Positions 42,781 to 52,923 of a stretch of DNA of 64,000 nt are shown one piece after another; the first letter of the stretch is position 1; each line of letters starts with the position of its first letter. The position numbers were made by a program, and so were the translations under genes. The notes beneath the pieces were generated by a model, which saw only the letters and a list, made by a program, of their open reading frames with translations, made no database searches and was not told the origin of the DNA. This DNA is from JAKAWQ01 sp963745975 (GTDB taxonomy: Bacteria > Pseudomonadota > Alphaproteobacteria > Acetobacterales > Acetobacteraceae): NCBI GenBank assembly GCA_963745975.1, contig CAVUZJ010000003.1, positions 21,321 to 85,320 of the forward strand, written 5' to 3'.

Positions 42781-43014
42781 CTAGACCGAGAGGTCGAGCA
42801 GCGAGCCGCGCGGGAGGATTTTGCCTCCTCCCGCCGGTGCCAACTGGGTCGGCGTCTGCCGCGGCAAGGATGTCGCGGGCGCCGCCGAAGTGGTTGGGGT
42901 TTCGCTGCTCGCGCGCGCGGGCGTGATGGGCCGCGCCGCTCCGATGGCGCCGGGCTGCACCGAAAAGGCGGCGAGCGCGTTGCTGGCAATCATGTGGAGG
43001 ATGATGCGGCGCAT
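42781..43014 (-). CDS. Small hypothetical protein with hydrophobic N terminus
   Basis: A 77-residue reading frame, MRRIILHMIASNALAAFSVQ followed by a Pro/Thr/Ala-rich stretch and the ending LPRGSLLDLSV. The N terminus resembles a weak signal or membrane-anchoring segment and the rest looks disordered. No function can be assigned and no clear ribosome site is visible. It lies between a repeat and pgk on the same strand as pgk, 89 nt downstream of it. It may be a real secreted small protein or a chance frame. Confidence 0.4.
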   Translation of the reverse strand: MRRIILHMIASNALAAFSVQPGAIGAARPITPARASSETPTTSAAPATSLPRQTPTQLAPAGGGKILPRGSLLDLSV

Positions 43015-43103
43015 GAGATGAACGGCGGGTAAATCCGGGAAGCGATTGCGTGGTCCGGTCCGGAGTTTACCCGCTGTTAACTCTTCGCGCCTACAATCCT
43101 CCG

Positions 43104-44300
43104 TTACCGCACGAGCGCCGCCACGCCCGGCAAGGTCTTGCCTTCCAGCCACTCCAGGAAGGCGCCGCCGGCCGCCGAGACGTAAGTGAGCTTGTCGGCG
43201 GCGTGCGCGAAATTGAGCGCCGCCACCGTGTCGCCGCCGCCGGCAACCGAGCAGAGCCGCCCGGCGGCGGTCGCCGCGGCGACGGCTTCCGCGATCGCGA
43301 CCGTCCCGGCGGCGAAGGGCGGCGTCTCAAAAGCGCCGACCGGTCCGTTCCAGACGAGGGTCCGGAGATTGGCGAGCCGCGCCTCGAACTCCGCCACCGT
43401 CGCCGGGCCTACATCGAGGATCATCAGCAACTCCGGCACCGCTTCGACCGGCACCACATGGCTCGTCGTGCCCGGCTCGAGCGCCGCCGCCACCACGGCG
43501 TCCACCGGCAGCAGCACCTCGCAGCCGGCGGCCTTGGCCTGCTCCAGGATCTTCCGCGCCTCGTCGTGAAGCTCGGGCTCCTCGAGCGAACGGCCGATGG
43601 CGACCCCGCGCGCCGCGAGGAAAGTGTTGGCCATCGCGCCGCCGATCATGAGGAGATCGACCCTGCCGCAGAGATTGCCGAGCAGGGCGAGCTTGGTCGA
43701 AACCTTGGCCCCGCCGACGATCGCGCCCACCGGCCGGGCCGGATGGCCGAGTGCGGACTCGAGCGCGGCCAGCTCGGCCTCCATCAGACGCCCGGCGTAG
43801 GCGGGCAGGAGATGGGTGACGCCCTCGGTGCTCGCGTGCGCGCGATGGGAGACCGAGAAGGCATCGTTGACGAAGAGCTCGGCGGGCTTGGCGAGTGCGG
43901 CGGCAAAGGCGGGATCGTTCGCCTCCTCGCCCGGATTGAAGCGGGTGTTCTCGAGCAGCAGGACGCCGCCATCGCCGAGGCCGGCGACGGCGCGCTCGAC
44001 CGCCTCGCCGATGCATTCGGTGCAGAAGACGACCGGACGGTTGAGCGCTGCGGCGAGTGCCGGGGCGAGCGGGGCGAGCGACATCTCCGGCCGGCGCTGG
44101 CCCTTCGGGCGATCGAAGTGGCTGCAGACGATGACCCGGGCGCCCTTCTCCGCGAGCTCGCGGATGGTGGGCACGAGACGCGCGATGCGCGTGGTGTCGG
44201 CGACGCGCCCGTAGCGGAGCGGCACGTTGAGGTCGGCGCGCAGCAGCACGCGCCGGCCCGCCACCGCGGCCTCGTCCAGGCCGTGGATGCGCCCGCTCAC
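43104..44300 (-). CDS. pgk: Phosphoglycerate kinase
   Basis: A 398-residue glycolytic/Calvin-cycle kinase interconverting 1,3-bisphosphoglycerate and 3-phosphoglycerate. Visible family motifs are LLRADLNVPL near the N terminus, CSHFDRPKG, LLENTRFNPGEE, the hinge and substrate region AIVGGAKVSTK, and the nucleotide-site CSVAGGGDTVAA near the end. The start is GTG 44300 (VSGRIHGLD), 11 nt after gap; the frame is open 5' only in the shadow of gap. It is the last gene of tkt-gap-pgk. Confidence 0.96.
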   Translation of the reverse strand: MSGRIHGLDEAAVAGRRVLLRADLNVPLRYGRVADTTRIARLVPTIRELAEKGARVIVCSHFDRPKGQRRPEMSLAPLAPALAAALNRPVVFCTECIGEAVERAVAGLGDGGVLLLENTRFNPGEEANDPAFAAALAKPAELFVNDAFSVSHRAHASTEGVTHLLPAYAGRLMEAELAALESALGHPARPVGAIVGGAKVSTKLALLGNLCGRVDLLMIGGAMANTFLAARGVAIGRSLEEPELHDEARKILEQAKAAGCEVLLPVDAVVAAALEPGTTSHVVPVEAVPELLMILDVGPATVAEFEARLANLRTLVWNGPVGAFETPPFAAGTVAIAEAVAAATAAGRLCSVAGGGDTVAALNFAHAADKLTYVSAAGGAFLEWLEGKTLPGVAALVR

Positions 44301-44311
44301 GTGAGCGCCGC

Positions 44312-45325
44312 TCAGAGACTGCCGAGAACGGAAGCGGTGTCGACCATGCGGTTGGAGAAGCCCCACTCGTTGTCGTACCAGCCCATCACCCGGGCGAGCG
44401 CGCCATCCACCACCGCGGTCTGCGTGGCGTCGAAGCTGCACGAGGCCGGGACATGGTTGAAGTCCACGCTCACCAGCTTTTCCGTGCTGTAATCGAGGAT
44501 CCCCTTGAGCGGGCCGGCCGCGGCCTCCTTCATCGCCGCGTTGATCTCGGCGACCGTCGCCGCGCGGGCGAGGTTCGCATCGAGCGAGACGAGCGAAACA
44601 TTCGGCGTGGGCACGCGAATCGCCGTTCCGTCGAGCTTGCCCTTGAGCTCCGGCAGGACGAGCCCAACCGACCGGGCGGCGCCGGTGGTCGTCGGGATCA
44701 GCGAGACCGCGGCCGCGCGCGCGCGATGGAGGTCCTTGTGCAGCGTGTCGACCGTGCGCTGATCGCCCGTATAGGAGTGGACCGTCACCATGTAGGCGCG
44801 GAGGATGCCGAAGGCGTCGTGCAGCACCTTCACCATCGGCACCAGGCAGTTGGTGGTGCAGGAGGCATTCGAGACAACAGTCATCGCGGGCAGCAGGGCG
44901 GCATTGTTGACGCCATAGACGATCGTCGCGTCCGCGCCCTCCGCCGGCGCCGAGATGAGCACTTTCCGCGCCCCGGCGGTGAGGAGCGCGGCCGCAGCGT
45001 CGCGCTTGGTGAAGAGCCCCGTGCATTCGAGCGCGACATCGACGCCGGCGAACGGGACCTTGTGGGGGTCGCGCTCGGCCGAAACGCGGATCGGGCCGTA
45101 ATGGCGGTTGCGATGGCGGATCTCGATCGTTTCGCCGTTGACGCCGACCTCGCCCGGAAAACGGCCATGGACGCTATCGTAACGAAAAAGATGCGCGTTC
45201 GCCTCGACACTGCCGAGATCGTTGATCGCGACGGGCAGCACGTCCTCCCGCCCGCTCTCGACGATCGCGCGCAAGACGAGCCGCCCGATCCGCCCGAACC
45301 CGTTGATGCCGACCCTAACCGCCAT
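44312..45325 (-). CDS. gap: Glyceraldehyde-3-phosphate dehydrogenase, type I
   Basis: A 337-residue enzyme. The Rossmann start VGINGFGRIGRLVLR and the acidic residue in AINDLG point to NAD use, and the catalytic Cys is C156 in SNASCTTNC. The C-terminal WYDNEWGFSNRM is intact. It oxidises glyceraldehyde 3-phosphate with phosphate to 1,3-bisphosphoglycerate. It sits between tkt (12 nt) and pgk (11 nt), a compact operon common in alphaproteobacteria. Confidence 0.97.
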   Translation of the reverse strand: MAVRVGINGFGRIGRLVLRAIVESGREDVLPVAINDLGSVEANAHLFRYDSVHGRFPGEVGVNGETIEIRHRNRHYGPIRVSAERDPHKVPFAGVDVALECTGLFTKRDAAAALLTAGARKVLISAPAEGADATIVYGVNNAALLPAMTVVSNASCTTNCLVPMVKVLHDAFGILRAYMVTVHSYTGDQRTVDTLHKDLHRARAAAVSLIPTTTGAARSVGLVLPELKGKLDGTAIRVPTPNVSLVSLDANLARAATVAEINAAMKEAAAGPLKGILDYSTEKLVSVDFNHVPASCSFDATQTAVVDGALARVMGWYDNEWGFSNRMVDTASVLGSL

Positions 45326-45337
45326 CGCCGAACCCCC

Positions 45338-47362
<2,025 letters not shown>

Positions 47363-47410
47363 GCGCCCTCCTGCCCGCGGCGGCTATAGGCGGCCACTTG
47401 TGGGCGGGCA

Positions 47411-47585
47411 AGGGGCTCTGCCCCTTGCAACCCCGGCCGGGGGCTCTGCCCCCGGCGCCCCCGCTGGGGCCTGGAGGCCCCAGACCCCCATTCGTTTTGG
47501 AAAAGTAATGGATTGCAAAGGCTCCGCCTTTGCCGGGGAGTCCGAGGGGCAGAGCCCCTCGGTGGGGTCCAGGGGCAGAGCCCCT
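47411..47585. repeat. GC-rich composite palindromic repeat, copy 2
   Basis: It is closely similar to 31826-31977, sharing GGGGGCTCTGCCCCC, the GGGGCCT-AGGCCCC block, GGATTGCAAAGGCTCCGCC and GAGTCCGAGGGGCAGAGCCC. It starts with an extra GGGGCTCTGCCCC block. It lies between tkt and the aldolase gene, both on the minus strand, so here it sits downstream of the CoA-transferase/aldolase operon and upstream of tkt. Confidence 0.85.
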
Positions 47586-47595
47586 GGTCTGGAGC

Positions 47596-48231
47596 TCATC
47601 GAAATTTGCCATAAGAGTCGAATTTTGCAGCTGCTTCTTCGATTTCGGTGTCGGTCAGGAGGTGGGGGCCGCCGATCATGAGGCTCAGGCAAAAATGCTG
47701 GGCGAGGGCTTCGAGCTCGACCGCTTTGCGTAGCGCGCGCGAAAGGTCGGGGGCGAAGACGATCATGCCGTGATTGGCGAGCAGGCAGGCCGAGCGGCCC
47801 TCGAGCGCGGCGAGCGCGTTTTGCGAGAGCGCTTCCGTGCCGAAGGTTGCGTAAGGGGCGAGGCGTATGCTGGGGCCGCCGAAGGTCGCGATCATGTAGT
47901 GGCAGGCGGGGATTTCGCGGCGGGCGATGGCGAGCGCGGTGCAGTACGGGGGATGGGCGTGGAGGACGGCGCCGGCCTCGGGGCGGGTGCGGAGGATGTC
48001 GCGATGAAAGCGCCATTCGGTGGAGGGCGGGAGCGGGCCTTCCCAGGCTTCGTCCTCGGCGGAGAGCGGCATGGCGGCGATGTCCTCGGCGCGGAGCTGA
48101 TCGTAGGGAACGGAAGAGGGGGTGATCAGCATCGTGCCGCCCTGGCGGACGCTGATATTGCCCGAGGTGCCCTGGTTGATGCCGAGCGCGTTCATCCGGC
48201 GGCAGGCCTCGACGATCGCCCGGCGGATCAA
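47596..48231 (-). CDS. Class II aldolase/adducin-family protein (fuculose-phosphate aldolase-like)
   Basis: A 211-residue protein: GINQGTSGNISVR is the phosphate-binding region, LHAHPPYCTALAIA provides zinc-binding histidines with the third in LANHGM. The family includes L-fuculose-1-phosphate, ribulose-phosphate and related aldolases, epimerases and decarboxylases. The substrate cannot be fixed. It starts 3 bases after the CaiB-type gene stop and is the last gene of a four-gene operon with CoA-transferases, which suggests a catabolic role in which an acid is activated as a CoA ester. Confidence 0.85.
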   Translation of the reverse strand: MIRRAIVEACRRMNALGINQGTSGNISVRQGGTMLITPSSVPYDQLRAEDIAAMPLSAEDEAWEGPLPPSTEWRFHRDILRTRPEAGAVLHAHPPYCTALAIARREIPACHYMIATFGGPSIRLAPYATFGTEALSQNALAALEGRSACLLANHGMIVFAPDLSRALRKAVELEALAQHFCLSLMIGGPHLLTDTEIEEAAAKFDSYGKFR

Positions 48232-48233
48232 TT

Positions 48234-49421
48234 CTATTTCCGCCGCTCCGCCGGCAGCGCGCCGGTTGCCCGGAGCGTCGCGATCTCGTCCTTGGTGAAC
48301 CCGTGCTCGGCGAGCACTTCGGTTGCGTGGGCGGCGAAGGCGGGCGGCGGGCGGCGCGTGGCGCCCGGCGTGCGGGAGAATTTGATTGGCGTGCCGAGGC
48401 CGCGATAGGTGCCGAGCGAGGTCACCATGCCGCGATGGGTGGTGTGGGGGGCGGCGGTCGCCTCGTCCACGGCGAGGACGGGGCCGACGGGAAGGCCCGC
48501 CTTGAGGAGGCGCTCGGCGAGCGCGTGGCCGTCCTCGGGGGCGAGGGCGGCGGCGAGTTCCTTCATCAGCGCGGGGCGGTTGGCGACGCGGTCGGAATTG
48601 GTGAGGAAGCGCGGATCGGTGGCGAGCTCGGGGCGGGCGAGCTCGCGGGCGAGCTTTGCGAACTGGCCGTCATTGCCGACGGCGATGAAAATCTCGCAGG
48701 TGCGCGTCGGGTATTTTTCGTACGGGGCGATGTTCGGGTGGGGGTTGCCGAGCGGGACGGGGCGGCGGCCGTTGAGGAAGAAATTGGCCGCCTGGGGATG
48801 CAGGAGCGCCATGCCGCAATCGTAGAGCGTCATGTCGAGGAACTGGCCGCGGCCGGAGTGGGCGCGCTCATGGAGCGCCATCAGGATGCCGACGGCGGAG
48901 AAGAGGCCGGTGGCGAGATCGACGACGGGCGTGCCGAGGCGGAGCGGGCCGGTGGTGGGGTCGCCGTTGACGCTCATCAGGCCGGTCATCGCCTGGAGGA
49001 TCGCGTCGTAGCCGGGCATGCCGCCGAGCGGGCCGTCGGCGCCGAAGCCCGAGATGCGGCAATGGACGAGGCGGGGAAAGCGGGGCGCGAGGTCGGCTTC
49101 GTAGCCGAGGCCCCAGCGCTCCATCGCGCCGGGCTTGAAGTTCTCGACCAGGACGTCGGCGCCGGCGAGGAGCGAGAGCAGGATGGCGCGGCCCTCGGGC
49201 TTGGCGAGATCGAGGCCGAGCGAGCGCTTGTTGCGGTTGACGCCGATGAAGTAGCTGGCGGTGTGGTCGGCGAAGGGGGGGCCCCAGTCGCGCGTCTCGT
49301 CGCCCTGGGGCGGCTCGAGCTTGACCACGTCCGCGCCGTGGTCGGCGAGGATCATGGTGCAGAACGGCCCGCCGAGCACGCGCGAGAGATCGACGATTTT
49401 CAGCCCGTCGAGCGCGCCCAT
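48234..49421 (-). CDS. CaiB/BaiF-family (class III) CoA-transferase
   Basis: A 395-residue enzyme with the family opening GLKIVDLSRVLGGPFCTMILADHGADVVKLEPP, NRNKRSLGLDLAKPEG, ADVLVENFKPG and the expected catalytic-Asp region in SGRGQFLDMTLYDCG. It moves CoA between organic acids, as do formyl-CoA and succinyl-CoA:acid transferases. Its start overlaps the stop of the preceding class I subunit by one base (TGATG). The frame is open 5' only in the shadow of that gene. The acid substrate is unknown. Confidence 0.92.
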   Translation of the reverse strand: MGALDGLKIVDLSRVLGGPFCTMILADHGADVVKLEPPQGDETRDWGPPFADHTASYFIGVNRNKRSLGLDLAKPEGRAILLSLLAGADVLVENFKPGAMERWGLGYEADLAPRFPRLVHCRISGFGADGPLGGMPGYDAILQAMTGLMSVNGDPTTGPLRLGTPVVDLATGLFSAVGILMALHERAHSGRGQFLDMTLYDCGMALLHPQAANFFLNGRRPVPLGNPHPNIAPYEKYPTRTCEIFIAVGNDGQFAKLARELARPELATDPRFLTNSDRVANRPALMKELAAALAPEDGHALAERLLKAGLPVGPVLAVDEATAAPHTTHRGMVTSLGTYRGLGTPIKFSRTPGATRRPPPAFAAHATEVLAEHGFTKDEIATLRATGALPAERRK

Positions 49422-50137
49422 CAGGCGGCCAGGCGCGAGACGAAGGCGGGGTAGATGGGGGAAAGGGCAGCGGCGACGGGGCCGCGGAGGAGGGCGAGCT
49501 CTTCGCGGGAGGGTGGGGGAGTTTCGGGAAGAGGGTCGGCGATGTCGTAGTCGAAGCCGGTGGCGGCGCGGATGGTCTCGGCGGTTTCGCCGGGATGGAC
49601 GGAGGCGAGGGTGAAGCGGGCGCGGCCGGGCGAGAAGCGGAAGATTGCGCGGCCGGTGACGAGGGCGTCGGCGTGGCCGCGGCGGAAGATTCCGGGGGGC
49701 GAGGTGCCGGGGGCGGAGATGTAGGCGACGCGGGGGACGAGGACGCGGCGCGAGTGCTCGCGGCGGAAGAGGATGGTACGCGGGACGAGCAGATACATGA
49801 AGGCCGAGCCGAAGCTGCCGGGGAAGCGGACGGTGCGGCCGGGCCATTCGCCGAGCCCGATGAGGTTGATGTTCGCGGCGCCATCGATTTCGCCGCCGCC
49901 CAGGAAGAAGAGATCGATCCGGCCCTGGGCGGCGAGGTCGAAGAGCTCGCCGGTGCCGTCGGTGAAGACGTTGCCGCGGCGCTGATAAAGCATTGAAACC
50001 CGTAGGTTGCCGGACATTTCTCGCGCGAGGAGCGAAGCGGCCGCGGGGATCGGGCTCGCCGCCCCGATGGCGGCGTGGCGGGAAGGCGGGATCAGCCGGG
50101 CGATCGCTGCGATGAGCGCCTCGTCGGCCGGGCTCAT
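49421..50137 (-). CDS. CoA-transferase family I, subunit B (GctB/IpdB-like)
   Basis: A 238-residue protein similar to glutaconate CoA-transferase subunit B and IpdB: FFLGGGEIDGAANINLIGLG and FPGSFGSAFMYL match conserved loops. The catalytic Glu expected in the early strand (VESG in GctB) is not seen; the corresponding stretch reads SMLYQRRGN. IpdAB-type enzymes also depart from the classical pattern and hydrolyse a ring rather than transfer CoA, so a non-transferase activity is possible. Overlaps its partner by 4 bp and caiB by one base. Confidence 0.8.
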   Translation of the reverse strand: MSPADEALIAAIARLIPPSRHAAIGAASPIPAAASLLAREMSGNLRVSMLYQRRGNVFTDGTGELFDLAAQGRIDLFFLGGGEIDGAANINLIGLGEWPGRTVRFPGSFGSAFMYLLVPRTILFRREHSRRVLVPRVAYISAPGTSPPGIFRRGHADALVTGRAIFRFSPGRARFTLASVHPGETAETIRAATGFDYDIADPLPETPPPSREELALLRGPVAAALSPIYPAFVSRLAA

Positions 50138-50979
50138 TCCGCGGCCTCGGCAGGCCGGGGATCGACACGGGGATCGACGTAGCGCGCGAGATAGGCGCGG
50201 AAGCCCTCCTCGGTGCGCGCCAGGGCGGCGTATTCGGCGAGGTGGGCTTCGTCGTCCGGATACTCGTCGGTGAGGCCGCCGGGCCAGGCGCCGTGCTCGG
50301 CAACCGAGATCGCCTCGATATAGGCGGCGCTGATGGTGCCGGGGGCGAGAAGCTCGTCCTCGATCAGGCTGCGCTCGACGAGGCGCTCGACGGTGACCAG
50401 GGAGCGGCGGGCGGCGTGGGCCATGACGGCGAGCTCGCGGTGGCGGCCGACCCAGACATTGCCCTCGGGATCGGCGAGGGCGGCGTGGAAGAGGGCGATG
50501 TCGGGCGCGAGGGCGGGCAGAAGGACGATCGGATCGCCGGGTTGGAAGGGGTTTTCGATGACTTTCCAGTCCGTGCGATGGGCAAGAAGGTCGCTTCCGA
50601 GGATTCCGCGGATGGGAATGAAGGGGATGCCCTTGGCGGCGGCCTCGAGCATCGCGTGCATCGCCGGGCAGGTCGCGTCGCGCATGCGGAGCGTGCCGGC
50701 TTTGACCGCGCGGGTGAAGCAGGGGGCCGGTCCCGCCTCGTCCAGCGAGACCGCGCTCGATTGGATTTCGGCCACGCAACCTGCGCCGATGAGCAGATCG
50801 GTTGCGTAACCCGATACCGGAACGCCGATCAGGGAAATGGAATATCCGGCCCCACTCAAGCGCGCGCGCGCGAGGGCGCGCGCGAGGGAGGACGGCGTGG
50901 CGGAGTTGTCCGGCGGGATGGCGACCACGGCATCCGGCGGGACCATGCCGGCCAGGGCATCGAGATCGACGAAGCGCAT
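50134..50979 (-). CDS. CoA-transferase family I, subunit A (GctA/IpdA-like)
   Basis: A 281-residue protein: SISLIGVPVSGYATDLLIGAG, IRGILGSDLL and FHAALADPEGNVWVGRHREL are the family's conserved blocks, and MAHAARRSLVTVERLVE follows. It forms a complex with the B subunit encoded directly downstream (ATGA overlap). Together with the CaiB-type enzyme and the class II aldolase it makes a four-gene operon probably for degradation of an organic acid through CoA esters. First gene of the operon. Confidence 0.85.
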   Translation of the reverse strand: MRFVDLDALAGMVPPDAVVAIPPDNSATPSSLARALARARLSGAGYSISLIGVPVSGYATDLLIGAGCVAEIQSSAVSLDEAGPAPCFTRAVKAGTLRMRDATCPAMHAMLEAAAKGIPFIPIRGILGSDLLAHRTDWKVIENPFQPGDPIVLLPALAPDIALFHAALADPEGNVWVGRHRELAVMAHAARRSLVTVERLVERSLIEDELLAPGTISAAYIEAISVAEHGAWPGGLTDEYPDDEAHLAEYAALARTEEGFRAYLARYVDPRVDPRPAEAAE

Positions 50980-51409
50980 GGCGCATCATACGCCCGGAGC
51001 GGCCGATGAGGCCAGGGCGCGCAAGCAATGCCACGCGCGCAGCATGGGCGGCGGGCGCACCGCAATCATCAAGGAGGCCGACGGCCCGATCCGCGTCGGC
51101 GGCCGGCGGGCGGGATTGCCGCAATCGTGGCAAACGCGAGAAAACGAGGAGCGAGAGCGGGATGGGTGAGTGCCAAATGATCCGATCGGGGATCATCCGG
51201 GAGAACTTCCTCTCGCCGTCACTCTTTTGCTCGACGCGTACTGAATGGCTCGATAAAGTGAATCGAGCCAGTGCCGTAAGAATCCAGCAAGTCTCCTTCA
51301 GCGTCGCGATCGGGGGGAGTCGTTCGCCAATGCACGGCAGCGAGGGACGGATTGCCGGGGCGCGAAAGACGCAGCGCGTATGGATCGCATCCGAGCCCGG
51401 CGTCTAGGA
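50980..51409. other. Gene-free stretch with a degenerate copy of the double-hairpin repeat
   Basis: No convincing gene is seen. Around 51132-51200 the sequence AACGCGAGAAAACGAGGAGC followed by GAGAGCGGGATGGGTGAGTG matches the middle and second-stem start of the dispersed repeat. The rest is degraded: the closing arm CCCATCCCGC is missing and GATCCGATCGGGGATC follows instead. It separates the CoA-transferase operon from the interrupted patatin gene. Confidence 0.6.
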
Positions 51410-51556
51410 ATGGCGCGTGGGCGCCCCGGATCCGGGCGATCGCGGCCGGCTGTAACATCCGTTACGGAGCCGGCCGGCGAGCCGGGGAGGCGCGCATCGG
51501 TTTCGGTCGATCTCGCGCTGCAAGGCGGCGGGGCGCACGGCGCATTCACCTGGGGT
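51410..51556 (+). pseudogene. Patatin-like protein, 5' part, interrupted by IS3-family element
   Basis: The frame opening at ATG 51410 leads to SVSVDLALQGGGAHGAFTWG, the N-terminal glycine-rich oxyanion loop of bacterial patatin-like phospholipases. It then stops abruptly at the left end of an insertion sequence. The remainder of the same gene resumes at about 52924 with VLDRLLEE, exactly what should follow FTWG. The first 35 codons are Arg-rich and may lie partly before the true start. The gene is inactivated by the insertion unless a start inside the IS is used. Confidence 0.85.
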
Positions 51557-51641
51557 GAGAGGTGGCTGGGGAAATTCGAACAGGTCGATAGGTGGAAAAT
51601 CTGCCTGAGAGCGGCGAGGATGCCGCAGATCAGGAGAGAGC

Positions 51642-51953
51642 ATGACGAGACGAGCGCGGCGGACGCACAGTCCGGCCTTCAAGGCGAAGGTGGCATTGGC
51701 GGCCATCAAGGGCGAGAAGACGCTGGCCGAGTTGGCGCAGCAGTATGACGTGCATCCGAACCAGATCACGGCTTGGAAGGCCCAGCTGGCGGAGGGCGCC
51801 GCTGGGGTGTTCGGCTCCGGTCCTGCGGGGACCTCGGCGGCGCCGGTGGTGGACCTCAAGGTTCTGCACGCCAAGATCGGCGAACTGACGCTGGAGAACG
51901 ATTTTTTGTCCGGTGCGCTCAGCAAAGCCGGCCTGCTGAGCGCAAAGCGATGA
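51642..51953 (+). CDS. IS3-family transposase OrfA
   Basis: A 103-residue helix-turn-helix protein, RRTHSPAFKAKVALAAIKGEKTLAELAQQYDVHPNQITAWK, followed by a leucine-zipper-like tail (LKVLHAKIGELTLENDFLSGAL). It binds the IS ends and with OrfB forms the transposase. A good AGGAGAG site precedes the ATG. Its stop overlaps the orfB ATG by 4 bp; a T-rich run (GATTTTTTG) just before could also serve for frameshifting, but re-initiation is the simpler reading. Confidence 0.93.
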   Translation: MTRRARRTHSPAFKAKVALAAIKGEKTLAELAQQYDVHPNQITAWKAQLAEGAAGVFGSGPAGTSAAPVVDLKVLHAKIGELTLENDFLSGALSKAGLLSAKR

Positions 51954-52777
51954 TCGACCGGGGCCACAGACTGTCGCTGGTGCGGCAGGTGGAGCTGCTG
52001 AGGCTGAGCCGCAGCAGCCTTTACTATGAGCCTCGAGCGGTGCCGGCGGCCGATCTGGCTACCATGCGACGGATTGACGCACTCCACCTGGACCATCCGT
52101 TCGCGGGCAGCCGGATGCTGCGCGATCTGTTGCGCGGCGAGGGTGTCGCGATTGGCCGGGAGCGGGTCGCCACGATGATGCGGCGCATGGGGATCGAGGC
52201 GCTGTATCGCCGCCCCAACACGTCCAAGCCGGCGCCGGGGCACAAGATCTACCCCTATCTGCTCCGCGGCATGGCGGTTGAGCGGCCGAATCAGGTCTGG
52301 GCGATGGATATTACCTACATCCCCATGGCACGCGGCTTCGTCTATCTGGCCGCCGTGGTGGACTGGTTCAGCCGGCGGGTTCTGGCCTGGCGCGTGTCGA
52401 TCACGATGGAGGTCGATTTCTGCCTCGCGGCGGTCGAGGAGGCGTTGGCCAGACACGGCCGGCCAGAGATCTTCAACACCGACCAGGGGAGCCAGTTCAC
52501 CAGCGCCGCATTCACCGGCCTGCTGATGGAAAACGCCATCAAGATCAGCATGGATGGCCGCGGCTCCTGGCGCGACAACGTCTTTGTCGAGCGGCTATGG
52601 CGGTCGGTCAAATATGAGGAAGTCTATCTGCGAGCTTACGACAGCGTCGGCGACGCGCGTGCCTCGCTGGGCCGGTATCTGGATTTTTACAACCGCCGGC
52701 GCCCACACTCGAGCCTCGACGCGCGGACCCCGGAGCAAGCCTACTTCGCGCACCTGCCGCAGCGCGCGGCAGCCTGA
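51950..52777 (+). CDS. IS3-family transposase OrfB (DDE integrase core)
   Basis: A 275-residue catalytic subunit starting at ATG 51950. The DDE triad lies in WAMDITYIPM, NTDQGSQFTS and WRDNVFVERLWRSVKYEEVY. The N-terminal HTH_21-type region is RIDALHLDHPFAGSRMLRD. The C terminus has FYNRRRPHSSLDARTPEQAY. It appears full length and undamaged. Frame is open 5' of the start within orfA, consistent with either re-initiation or frameshift fusion. Confidence 0.93.
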   Translation: MIDRGHRLSLVRQVELLRLSRSSLYYEPRAVPAADLATMRRIDALHLDHPFAGSRMLRDLLRGEGVAIGRERVATMMRRMGIEALYRRPNTSKPAPGHKIYPYLLRGMAVERPNQVWAMDITYIPMARGFVYLAAVVDWFSRRVLAWRVSITMEVDFCLAAVEEALARHGRPEIFNTDQGSQFTSAAFTGLLMENAIKISMDGRGSWRDNVFVERLWRSVKYEEVYLRAYDSVGDARASLGRYLDFYNRRRPHSSLDARTPEQAYFAHLPQRAAA

Positions 52778-52785
52778 ATTTCGCC

Positions 52786-52848
52786 GCCGTTGTCGGGGCG
52801 TCACCGCGCTCGGGCTACGCCCTCCCTGCGTGACGCCCCGACAACGGC
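52786..52848. repeat. Perfect 19-bp stem, 25-nt loop hairpin between orfB and the IS right end
   Basis: The arm GCCGTTGTCGGGGCGTCAC (52786-52804) pairs perfectly with 52830-52848. The loop is CGCGCTCGGGCTACGCC plus CTCCCTGC. It begins 9 bases after the transposase stop and lies inside the element. It could terminate IS transcription, or be a small mobile palindrome inserted in the IS. Confidence 0.9.
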
Positions 52849-52923
52849 ACACTACAATGCCCACCGGCAGAGGCTCCACTTATCGAAGGCGAAACACTGT
52901 TCCAACGAAGCCGGCCAGCTCTG

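Larger units (their letters stand above)
51557..52923 (+). mobile_element. IS3-family insertion sequence inside a patatin gene
   Basis: An element of about 1.37 kb with overlapping orfA and orfB. Imperfect terminal inverted repeats are visible: GAGAGGTGGCTGG at the left against CAGAGCTGGCCGG when the right end is read inward, with further shared blocks TCGATAnGTGGA and TCTGCC inside. It splits a patatin reading frame between FTWG and VLDRLLEE, which fixes the position within a few bases. A clear target duplication is not obvious. The transposase genes look intact, so the insertion may be recent. Confidence 0.85.
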
